A DNA stretch of 64,000 nt from CAVQJU01 sp963755195 (GTDB lineage: Bacteria > Acidobacteriota > Vicinamibacteria > Vicinamibacterales > CAVVIG01), in the NCBI GenBank assembly GCA_963755195.1, contig CAVWIZ010000006.1, positions 186,001-250,000 of the forward strand, given 5' to 3'. The translations under genes and the position numbers were made by a program. The notes below the pieces were generated by a model, which was not told where the DNA came from, made no database searches, and saw nothing but the letters and a program-made list of their open reading frames with translations. The first letter of the stretch is position 1. Each line of letters begins with the position of its first letter. Below, one piece after another: positions 29,858 to 42,044 of the stretch.

Positions 29858-30427
29858 TCAGTCCTTGAAGATTCCAGCCAGGGGCATCGCGAGGCCCGGC
29901 AGCAGCGGCGTCGTCAGCACGTCGCCGGCTTCGCGGGAGAGCTCGACTGCTTTCCCGAATGTGCCGGCGGCCAGGCGATAGATGCGGATCACGTCGACCT
30001 CTGGATCGATCATCCAGTATTCAGACACGCCGGTGCGCTCGTAGAGCCGACGCTTGATCGTCTCGTCACGCTTGCGTGTGCCGGGCGAACCGATCTCGAC
30101 AACGAGCTCTGGCACACCGCGGGCATGGAGCTTGGTCAACACGATTTCGGCCCGTTCGTTGGACAGATACAGCAGGTCTGGTTCGACGACGTCGAAGGTG
30201 CCGGAAGACGACGTCGTAGGGCGCGTAGAAGACGTGTCCGATCGGGTGAGTCTCCGAGCCACGTGCCAATCAGACAGGTGAAGTCGCCCCGAGATCTGCT
30301 GGTGCCTGGTGTTTGGTGACGGCGTCACGTAGTGCTCCCCGTCGATGATCTCGTGCCGCTGCCCATCGTCGGGGAACAGCACGAAGTCGTCGTAGGTGAG
30401 CTTCACGCCGGGGCCGGCCGGCCTCAT
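29858..30427 (-). CDS. Uma2 family (DUF820) nuclease-like protein
   Basis: The roughly 188-residue protein has the PD-(D/E)XK-like core of the Uma2 family: LTYDDFVLFPDDGQRHEIID, VVEPDLLYL, PELVVEIGSPGTRKRDETIK and RLYERTGVSEYWMIDP. The segment 30190-30290 reads poorly, because three 1-base insertions cancel each other and leave the frame open. The corrected middle reads close to ETHPIGHVFYAPYDVVFSGT, as in relatives. Uma2 proteins are common in multicopy in such genomes, and their biological role is unclear. Confidence 0.8.
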   Translation of the reverse strand: MRPAGPGVKLTYDDFVLFPDDGQRHEIIDGEHYVTPSPNTRHQQISGRLHLSDWHVARRLTRSDTSSTRPTTSSSGTFDVVEPDLLYLSNERAEIVLTKLHARGVPELVVEIGSPGTRKRDETIKRRLYERTGVSEYWMIDPEVDVIRIYRLAAGTFGKAVELSREAGDVLTTPLLPGLAMPLAGIFKD

Positions 30428-30503
30428 CGTCGTCGCTGCCCGGGCATGCGCTCATTGTAGCGTCGTCCTGCCTGAAGTGTGCCAGCGGGCGGGGTAGGTT
30501 CTC

Positions 30504-32827
<2,324 letters not shown>

Positions 32828-32829
32828 AA

Positions 32830-32912
32830 GAGGTTCAAGAGGTTCAAGAGGTTCAACGGTTCAAGAAGTTCAAGAGGTTCGCATGGTTCGAGAGGTTCGA
32901 CAACAGGTTCGA
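32830..32912. repeat. 9-bp GAGGTTCAA tandem array between rpsO and pnp
   Basis: Three perfect GAGGTTCAA units (32830-32838, 32839-32847 and 32848-32856) are followed by five degenerate ones down to about 32912. On the coding strand the array sits directly before the pnp ATG, replacing any normal leader. Confidence 0.8.
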
Positions 32913-32947
32913 CAACCTGAGAGGCGCCCGCGAACCTCTTGCACCAT

Positions 32948-33217
32948 TTACTTTCTGATGTTGAGGCGCTTGATCAGATCCGCGTAGCGCTGCGCGTCCT
33001 TCGTCTTCAGGTAGTCGAGCAGGCGGCGCCGGCGTCCGACCAGCATCAGCAGCCCGCGCCGGGAATGATGATCCTTCGCGTGGGCCTTGAAATGTTCGGT
33101 CAGGTAGTTGATGCGCTCGCTGAGAATGGCGACCTGGACTTCCGGAGAGCCCGTGTCGGCGTCGTGCGTCTTGTAGCTGCCAATCAACTCGGTCTTGCGA
33201 TCTTTCGTCAACGCCAC
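32948..33217 (-). CDS. rpsO: 30S ribosomal protein S15
   Basis: The 89-residue protein is a full-length S15, with LIGSYKTHDADTGSPEVQVA, the LTEHFKAHAKDHHSRRGLL helix and RRRRLLDYLKTKDAQRY. S15 binds 16S rRNA at the central domain and often represses its own mRNA. It lies between truB and pnp, the usual order. The gap to pnp (120 bases) holds the 9-bp array. Unlike its neighbours the gene shows no frame damage, perhaps only because it is short. Confidence 0.97.
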   Translation of the reverse strand: MALTKDRKTELIGSYKTHDADTGSPEVQVAILSERINYLTEHFKAHAKDHHSRRGLLMLVGRRRRLLDYLKTKDAQRYADLIKRLNIRK

Positions 33218-33318
33218 CTTGGTGGTCCTCCACGAACGGCCCAGTCACGATGCCAAGGAGGCAGCGAACCAGCCCGCCGTATGTGCCGAAAATCCGTTAC
33301 TCGAACAAGCTCAACATT

Positions 33319-34263
33319 TTACACCAGGACAACCGACGGATGCAAAAGACCAGGCGTGGCGGTTGGCTCGGCCATGCCTATCAGCTGTCCGCGTTGGTCC
33401 ACCAATCGAATCGGGCCGGTTGCCGGTAAGGGCCCCGTCGCGACATGGACTGATCGATGCCGATGTCCCGGCCGTGCGTGGCGCGCTCGACGCCCTCGTC
33501 GGTCAGCACGACCGACGCCAGGTTCGACAGCATGCGGTCGAGCGGTACGACTGCGGCAATGGCCACGTCGGGCCTCCGTTCGGCCACCTCGAGCGGCAGC
33601 GCGTCGGCGAGCGTCAGACCCGCGCTGGCCGTGCGCCGCAAGACGGCCAGATGCCCGCCGACGCCCAGCCGTGCGCCGAGGTCGTGCGCGAGCGAGCGCA
33701 CGTAGAACCCCGCCGAACACTCGACGCGAAGCGTGACGCCGTCCGCGACGACGTCCAGGATGTCGATGCGATGGACCGTCACGCGGACAGGGGCGGGGAG
33801 GGCAAACACAGGGGCAGGACGAGCAGGAAGGGCGGGAATCCCGGGATGCGATGAGCGGCTTGCGCGAGCTGCTTTGTAGCTACGGCGCCCGCCAATCTTC
33901 TTGGCGGAAAACGCCGGCGGCTGCTGTTCGAATGTCCCCGGAAGGCGTCGAGCGCCGATTCGATCTCGTCGCGCGTCGGCGCGCGGCCCTTGGAGTGCTC
34001 GCCGACCGGTTGGCCGGCGGCGTCGTACGTGTCCGTGGCCACGCCGAATCGGACCAGCGCTTCGTACTGCTTGCTCGCCTGCGCTCAGGAAGCGAGCGAG
34101 CCTCGTCGCCCGTCCCAGCACCAGCGGGCAGCACGCCGCTGGCGGCTGGGTCGAGCGTTCCTGTGTGGCCGATCCGCCGCTCGCCGAGCACGCGCCGCAC
34201 CCGCGCCACGACATCGTGGCTCGTGGGCCCGGCCGGCTTGTCGATGACTAAGAGGCCGTCCAC
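33319..34263 (-). CDS. truB: tRNA pseudouridine synthase B, about six 1-base insertions
   Basis: TruB makes pseudouridine 55 in the T-loop of tRNA. The N-terminus (DGLLVIDKPAGPTSHDVV) and the catalytic aspartate motif GHTGTLDPAASGVL are clear, followed by APTRDEIESALDAF, PPAFSAKKIGG, CSAGFYVRSLAHDLG and a C-terminal PUA-like piece ending GLLHPSVVLV. The pieces occupy successive frames through single extra bases, about six in total. The corrected protein has about 312 residues, a normal length. The GTG start lies inside the end of nrnA (16-base overlap), so the two are coupled. Confidence 0.87.
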
Positions 34264-35237
34264 TCGATGGCGCGCTCGACTTTCTCCACAAACAGATTTC
34301 TGCGAGCGCGTCGATGGAGTCCGGTGGCCGTGCAGCCTGCCGCGTTCTTGTGGCCGCCGCCGCCAAACGTTTTCGCGACCGCACCGATGTCGACGTCGCC
34401 CTTCGACCGCATGCTGACGCGGTACTCTTCGCCCTCGATGTGCTTGAAGAACACAACTGCCTGAATCTCCTTGACCGTGAGGGGCTGGTTGATCAGTCCA
34501 TCGGTGTCGTCATAGGTGGCGCCGGCGGCCCGAGCCATCTCGTGGTCGAGGTGCAGGACGGCAATTCGGCCGGTCGCATCGAGCTGCATCGCGTTCAGCG
34601 CCGCCCCGAACAGCTTCAGCCGACCCAACGTGCTGCTGTCGAAGACATTCCGCGCCACCTGCACCGGTTCGACGCCAGCTTCGAGCGTCTGCCTGCAGAT
34701 GTCGAACGTCCGTGGCGAGATGCCGGAATAGTGAAACGCCCCCGTGTCGGTGAGAATCGCCAGGTACACATGCGTCGCCATCTCGACCGACAAGGGGACG
34801 CCGAGCGCGCCAATCACGTCGAAGACCATTTCGCCGCACGCGGCGGCAGACGGATCGAACCAGTTGATGTCCCCGTAGCCCGTGTTGCCTGGATGATGGT
34901 CGATGTTGATGACGAACGCGCGATCGAGTCCGGTGACGCCTGTTCTCGTCAGGTCGCCGCACTCCATGATGATCGCGGCGTCGAAGTTGCCCCCGGCGTC
35001 TCGTGCGATCTCGATATCGCGCACGCCGGGGAACGCCATCAGCGCGTCCGGTGCGGCGTCCTGATTGACGATGCGGACGTCTTTCCCGAGCGCGCGAAGC
35101 GCGTACGCCATCGCCAGCTGCGAGCCGATGGCGTCGCCGTCGGGCCGCGCATGCGAAGACAGCACGAACCGCCGGCGCGCCCGAACCTCGTCGACGATCC
35201 GCGCGACTTCAGCGGCCTTCGCTGCCATCAGGGTCAT
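34248..35237 (-). CDS. nrnA: DHH family oligoribonuclease / pAp phosphatase (NrnA-like)
   Basis: The 329-residue protein has the DHH phosphoesterase motifs: SSHARPDGDAIGSQ, the INIDHHPGN centre and the C-terminal DHHA1 motif GGGGHKNAAG. NrnA degrades short RNA oligomers to mononucleotides and removes 3'-phosphate from pAp. It sits between rbfA and truB, its usual site in many Gram-positive and related operons. It overlaps rbfA by 29 bases at its start, and truB begins inside its end. From this gene to the right edge of the window no frame break was found. Confidence 0.9.
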   Translation of the reverse strand: MTLMAAKAAEVARIVDEVRARRRFVLSSHARPDGDAIGSQLAMAYALRALGKDVRIVNQDAAPDALMAFPGVRDIEIARDAGGNFDAAIIMECGDLTRTGVTGLDRAFVINIDHHPGNTGYGDINWFDPSAAACGEMVFDVIGALGVPLSVEMATHVYLAILTDTGAFHYSGISPRTFDICRQTLEAGVEPVQVARNVFDSSTLGRLKLFGAALNAMQLDATGRIAVLHLDHEMARAAGATYDDTDGLINQPLTVKEIQAVVFFKHIEGEEYRVSMRSKGDVDIGAVAKTFGGGGHKNAAGCTATGLHRRARRNLFVEKVERAIEWTAS

Positions 35238-35598
35238 CGCCAGGGGGAAGAGGGTTGGCGCGGATCTCGTTCAGGAGTTGTTCGATCCGGTCCTGGCCCG
35301 CGATCGACTCGTCGTATTGAAACTTCAGCTCGGGCACGCGCTTGACGTGCAGCCGCGCCCCGATCTGCCGGCGCAGAAACGGCGTCGCACGCTCCAGGGC
35401 GCGTTCGCAGTCACGGCGCGCTTTCTCGTCGCCCAGCACGGTGTAAAACACGCGCGCCTGCTGGATGTCGGCGCTCAGCTGCACGCGCGTCAGCGTGACG
35501 AATCCGATGCCCGGATCGTGGACTTCGCGCGTCAGGAGCAGGCCGAGCTCGGTGCGAATCTGGTCGGCGACACGATCGGCACGGGAGCCTTGGGACAT
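35209..35598 (-). CDS. rbfA: 30S ribosome-binding factor A
   Basis: RbfA matures the 5' end of 16S rRNA and aids cold adaptation. The 129-residue protein has the KH-like family sequence: RADRVADQIRTELGLLL, VHDPGIGFVTLTRVQLSAD, ARVFYTVLGD and a conserved VPELKFQYDES. It overlaps nrnA downstream and is separated from infB by a 123-base gap filled with heptamer repeats. Confidence 0.93.
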   Translation of the reverse strand: MSQGSRADRVADQIRTELGLLLTREVHDPGIGFVTLTRVQLSADIQQARVFYTVLGDEKARRDCERALERATPFLRRQIGARLHVKRVPELKFQYDESIAGQDRIEQLLNEIRANPLPPGDDPDGSEGR

Positions 35599-35604
35599 GA
35601 CAGC

Positions 35605-35718
35605 GGGTTCAGGGTTCAGGGTTCAGGGTTCACGGTTCACCGTTCGCGGTTCGGCGTTCAAACTTCAGGCTCTCCGTAGAACCTTGAACCTTGAACCTTG
35701 AACCCTGAACCGTGAACC
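35605..35718. repeat. Inverted arrays of 7-bp GGGTTCA repeats between rbfA and infB
   Basis: Four perfect GGGTTCA heptamers (35605-35632) are followed by five degenerating ones to 35667. After about 12 bases the reverse-complement type GAACCTT appears three times, then GAACCCT, GAACCGT and GAACCC (about 35679-35718). The arms can pair to a long imperfect hairpin that fills the whole gap. Confidence 0.85.
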
Positions 35719-35721
35719 CGG

Positions 35722-38538
<2,817 letters not shown>

Positions 38539-38556
38539 CGATTACCTCAAACGGAC

Positions 38557-39993
38557 CTAAGCGTCCGCGCTACTGCCTGCATCGGCTGGCGCGTCGCCGC
38601 GAGCGGCGGCCAGAATCTTTCCGGCGGTTTTTTCGCCGATGCCGGGCACCTCGGACAGTTGTTCGACGCTTGCCCCGGCGACGCTTTCGAGCGAGTTGAA
38701 GCCGGCTTCGACGAGCTTGCGTACGGTCTTCTCGCCGATGCCCGCCAGGGCGTACGGCAGCGGCGTGCTGCTCTCGACTTCGGCCTCGCCCGCAGCCTCT
38801 TTCACGGCGGCCGCGTCGCCCGCGTCGGCTGCGACGCTCATGCCTTCAGAGGCTCCGGCATCCTCGGCCGCGCCGTCCTGGGCCGTCTCCGCCCCCACTT
38901 CGAGGCCTTCGAACTGCGCCTCGACCTCGCGCCGTTTTTCCTCCTCGCTCTTGATGTCGATCCGCCAGCCGGTGAGCTTCGCGGCCAGCCGGACGTTCTG
39001 ACCCTTCTTGCCAATCGCGAGCGACAACTGCTTGTCCTCGACGACGACTTCCATCACGTGCTCGCGATCGTCGACCACCTGCACGCGCTGTGTCTTGGCC
39101 GGGCTGAGGGCGTTGGTCACGAACGCGATGGGGTCCTCGGACCATTCGACGATGTCGATCTTCTCGCCGCGCAGCTCGCGGATGATCGATTGCACGCGCG
39201 TGCCCTTCATGCCGACGCAGGCTCCCACGGGATCGACGTCGCGCTCGCGTGAAAACACCGCCACCTTGGCGCGATCGCCGGCCTCGCGGACGGCGCCGCG
39301 AATGACGACGGTCCCGTCGTAGATCTCCGGCACTTCCTGCTCGAACAGCTTGATGAGGAGCGCCGGGTCCGTGCGCGACAGCACGATCTGCGGACCCTTC
39401 GCGCTCCGGTTCACGCCTTTGATCACGCTGCGCACGCGGTCGCCCGGCGTGTAGCTTTCCGCGCGCGACTGCTCTTTGCGGGGCAGCACGGCTTCGATGC
39501 GCCCGACTTCCAGGATGATGTCGCCGTTCTCGAACCGCTTGATCGTCCCGTTGACGACATCGCCGACGCGCTGGTTGTACTCGGCGAAGATGTTTTCGCG
39601 CTCCGCCTCGCGGACCTTCTGGAAGATCACCTGCTTGGCGGTCTGGGCCGCGATGCGGCCGAGCACCTCCGTCGGCTTGGGGAATTCCATCTCGTCGCCG
39701 AGCTCGATGCCGTCGGCGACCTCGTCGCCGTACAGCTCGCGGTACATCTGCCGCGCCTCGTCGATTGAGATCTCGACGGCGGCGTTGGTGACGTCCTGCA
39801 CGACCAGCTTGAGCGCGAAGAGATCGACCTGGCCGGTTTCGATATTGAAGCGCGTCTTGAGGTTCTCGCCCGTCTTGTAGTACTTGCGCGACGCCGTCGC
39901 CACGGCTTCTTCAATGGCGCTGATCACCACATCGGGCTCGATGCCCTTTTCCTTGGCCAGCGCCTCGATCGTCTGCTGCAGAGGATTCGACAT
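38557..39993 (-). CDS. nusA: Transcription termination/antitermination factor NusA
   Basis: NusA binds RNA polymerase and controls pausing, termination and antitermination. The 478-residue protein has the N-terminal domain, an S1 domain (around RVGDVVNGTIKRFENGDIIL), two KH domains (DPVGACVGMKGTRVQSIIRE and LAIGKKGQNVRLAAKLTGW), an acidic alanine-rich linker and a helix-hairpin-helix C-terminal domain (LAGIGEKTVRKLVEAGF and VPGIGEKTAGKIL). It begins three bases after the rimP stop. Confidence 0.97.
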   Translation of the reverse strand: MSNPLQQTIEALAKEKGIEPDVVISAIEEAVATASRKYYKTGENLKTRFNIETGQVDLFALKLVVQDVTNAAVEISIDEARQMYRELYGDEVADGIELGDEMEFPKPTEVLGRIAAQTAKQVIFQKVREAERENIFAEYNQRVGDVVNGTIKRFENGDIILEVGRIEAVLPRKEQSRAESYTPGDRVRSVIKGVNRSAKGPQIVLSRTDPALLIKLFEQEVPEIYDGTVVIRGAVREAGDRAKVAVFSRERDVDPVGACVGMKGTRVQSIIRELRGEKIDIVEWSEDPIAFVTNALSPAKTQRVQVVDDREHVMEVVVEDKQLSLAIGKKGQNVRLAAKLTGWRIDIKSEEEKRREVEAQFEGLEVGAETAQDGAAEDAGASEGMSVAADAGDAAAVKEAAGEAEVESSTPLPYALAGIGEKTVRKLVEAGFNSLESVAGASVEQLSEVPGIGEKTAGKILAAARGDAPADAGSSADA

Positions 39994-39996
39994 TGT

Positions 39997-40491
39997 TTAG
40001 AATTCCACTTCCAGATTCGCCCGCGTGATCACGCCGAGTGGCACACGATGCGTGCGCCGATCGTCCCCTTCGATGAGCACGCAAAGCACCTCGCCGTCTT
40101 CGAGCCCGCCCAGCCGGCCCTTGAAGTAGGTCTGCCCATCCACCGCCTGGCGCATCACCAGTTTCGCGCGCCGTCCCGCGAACCGCCGGTAGTCGTCGGC
40201 GCGCGTCAGCGGCCGATCGAGCCCCGGAGACGACACTTCCAAGGTGTACGCCGTCGGCACCACATCGTCGACGTCGAGAATCGCGCTCAGGTCGCGGCTC
40301 ACGCGCGCGCAATCCCCGACGCTGACGCACTCCTCGGCGGTGGCCGCCGGCCCGGGCCGGTCGATCAGGATCCGCAACACCATTCCGCCGCCTTCCCGCC
40401 GGAACTGGACGTCGAAGATCTCCAGGCCATACGAGCCCGCCACGCGGCTCGCAATCGCACGCACCTGGCCCACCACATCTGCGGCCGCCAT
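39997..40491 (-). CDS. rimP: Ribosome maturation factor RimP
   Basis: RimP assists 30S assembly. The 164-residue protein shows the family features YGLEIFDVQFRREGGGMVLRI, CVSVGDCARVSRDLSAILD and YTLEVSSPGLDRPL. It is the first gene of the rimP-nusA-infB operon, and the terminator at 40508-40533 separates it from rimO. The ATG start is at 40491; no strong promoter was picked out in the short gap. Confidence 0.94.
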   Translation of the reverse strand: MAAADVVGQVRAIASRVAGSYGLEIFDVQFRREGGGMVLRILIDRPGPAATAEECVSVGDCARVSRDLSAILDVDDVVPTAYTLEVSSPGLDRPLTRADDYRRFAGRRAKLVMRQAVDGQTYFKGRLGGLEDGEVLCVLIEGDDRRTHRVPLGVITRANLEVEF

Positions 40492-40507
40492 GAAGCTGGC
40501 CCTTAAA

Positions 40508-40533
40508 CAAAAAAAGTGGGCAAACGCCCACTT
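40508..40533 (-). terminator. Rho-independent terminator after rimO
   Basis: An 8-bp stem AAGTGGGC/GCCCACTT (40514-40521 and 40526-40533) with loop AAAC is followed on the minus strand by a run of eight T. It ends the rimO transcript just upstream of rimP. Confidence 0.87.
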
Positions 40534-40563
40534 CGGTCCTACACCCAGGGTCCGAATCCAAAA

Positions 40564-41949
40564 TTATAGCACGGGCCGACCGATCAAATCGTAGTCCCTG
40601 GCGCCGACAATTTCGACGTCGGCAAAGTCCCCCGGGTGATAGGTCGAGGGGTCGCACTCGGTCAGGTACACCGCGGCGTCGATATCGGGCGCCTGGCTGG
40701 CCAGGCGCGCTTTCAGCACCAGTTCGTGCTCGCCGGACGGGCCGTCGATGAGCACCCGGGCCCTTTCGCCGACACGGCGGCGCTGGCGCTGGCGCACGCC
40801 GCGTTTCTGCAGACTCATCACCCGGCGCCTCCGCGACGCCTTTTCCTGCGCCGGCACGTCGTTGTCGAGCGCGTACGCCGAGGTGCCTTCTTCGTGCGAA
40901 TAGGTGAAGACGCCGACGTGGTCGAACGCCTGCGCGCCGACGAAGGAGGTCAGTTCCTCGACGTCCGCCTCGGTCTCGCCGGGGAACCCCACGATGAACG
41001 TCGTCCGGAGCGCGACGCCGGGCACGCGGGTGCGAATGCGGTCGAGCAGCGTGTCATACGTCTGGCGCGTCCCCGGCCGCTTCATGCGTTTGAGCACGGG
41101 GTTCGACGCGTGCTGCAGCGGCAGGTCGATGTACTTGCACACCTTGTCGCACTCGGCCATGGCGGCCAGCGTGTCGTCGTCAATCGTCGTCGGATAGAGG
41201 TAGAGGAGCCGAATCCACTCGAGGCCCGCGACGCCGTTCAGCCGCCGCAGCAGCCGCGCCAGCGCGCCACGCTCCCGGCGATCCACGCCGTAGAACGTCG
41301 TGTCCTGCGAGATGAGCAGCACTTCCTTGACGCCCCGCGCGGCCAGCGCCTCGGCCTCCCGGACGATGGAATCTTCAGGCCGGCTCCGATAGTGCCCGCG
41401 CAGCGTGGGGATGATGCAGAACGCGCACTTGTAGTCGCAGCCTTCGGCCACCTTCATGTACGCGTAGTGCCGCGGCGTGGCCAGCAAACGCGGCGTGTCG
41501 GCGTCGTAGATGTATGAAGGGAGCTCGTGTCTGGCGGCTCGTGACTCGGCCATGGGCCCGCGATGAAACGTCATCGGCGCCGCGCCGCCGGCGCGCCCGC
41601 TGATCGCGCGCACGATGTCGGGAACCTCTCCCGTACCGAGGACCGCGTCGATTTCCGGAATCTCGCGACCGAGCTCCTCGCGATAGCGCTCGGCCAGGCA
41701 GCCGGTGACAATGAGCCGCTTGCAGGATCCGTTCTTCTTGTGCTCGGCCAGCTCCAGAATCGTATCGATCGATTCCTGTTTCGCAGAGTCGATGAACGCG
41801 CACGTGTTGACGACGAGCACGTCGGCGCTCGCGGCGTCGCTCGTCAGTTCGTGCCCCGCGTCCCGCGCGAGCCCCAGCATCACCTCCGAATCCACGAGGT
41901 TCTTCGGGCAGCCCAGCGAAACGAGGCCGATCCTCAATCTGTCAGTCAC
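40564..41949 (-). CDS. rimO: Ribosomal protein S12 methylthiotransferase RimO
   Basis: RimO is a radical-SAM enzyme that adds a methylthio group to the conserved aspartate of S12. The 461-residue protein has the three cysteines of the UPF0004 cluster (LGCPKN, NTCAF, TGCLAE), the radical-SAM CxxxCxxC in EGCDYKCAFCIIP, and a C-terminal TRAM domain. The start is GTG at 41949 with AAGGA 5 bases upstream. It is divergent from the receptor gene at 42045, with 95 bases between. Confidence 0.95.
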   Translation of the reverse strand: MTDRLRIGLVSLGCPKNLVDSEVMLGLARDAGHELTSDAASADVLVVNTCAFIDSAKQESIDTILELAEHKKNGSCKRLIVTGCLAERYREELGREIPEIDAVLGTGEVPDIVRAISGRAGGAAPMTFHRGPMAESRAARHELPSYIYDADTPRLLATPRHYAYMKVAEGCDYKCAFCIIPTLRGHYRSRPEDSIVREAEALAARGVKEVLLISQDTTFYGVDRRERGALARLLRRLNGVAGLEWIRLLYLYPTTIDDDTLAAMAECDKVCKYIDLPLQHASNPVLKRMKRPGTRQTYDTLLDRIRTRVPGVALRTTFIVGFPGETEADVEELTSFVGAQAFDHVGVFTYSHEEGTSAYALDNDVPAQEKASRRRRVMSLQKRGVRQRQRRRVGERARVLIDGPSGEHELVLKARLASQAPDIDAAVYLTECDPSTYHPGDFADVEIVGARDYDLIGRPVL

Positions 41950-41966
41950 GTGTCCTTAATGATACC

Positions 41967-42000
41967 TTGCACTCGAATGCAACCCGTATGCGTCTATAAT
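41967..42000 (+). promoter_or_regulatory. Perfect TATAAT -10 box with an adjoining palindrome upstream of the TonB-type receptor
   Basis: TATAAT at 41995-42000 is a perfect -10 element, 45 bases before the receptor start. No good -35 occurs at 16-18 bp. Instead the -35 region is covered by a near-perfect 16-bp palindrome, TTGCACTCGAATGCAA (41967-41982). That arrangement suits an operator for an activator or repressor, and it lies between the divergent rimO and receptor genes. Confidence 0.45.
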
Positions 42001-42044
42001 TCACGCAGTCTGCGGCACAGCCACCCGGAGAGAAGACATACGTG

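Noticed and set aside
32830..35718. GGTTCA arrays as CRISPR or tRNA T-loop remnants
   Set aside because: There are no spacers between the units and no cloverleaf; the units are 7-9 bp microsatellites.
41967..42000. TTGCAC as the -35 partner of TATAAT
   Set aside because: The spacer would be 22 bp, far beyond the 16-18 bp that works; the palindrome reading is preferred.
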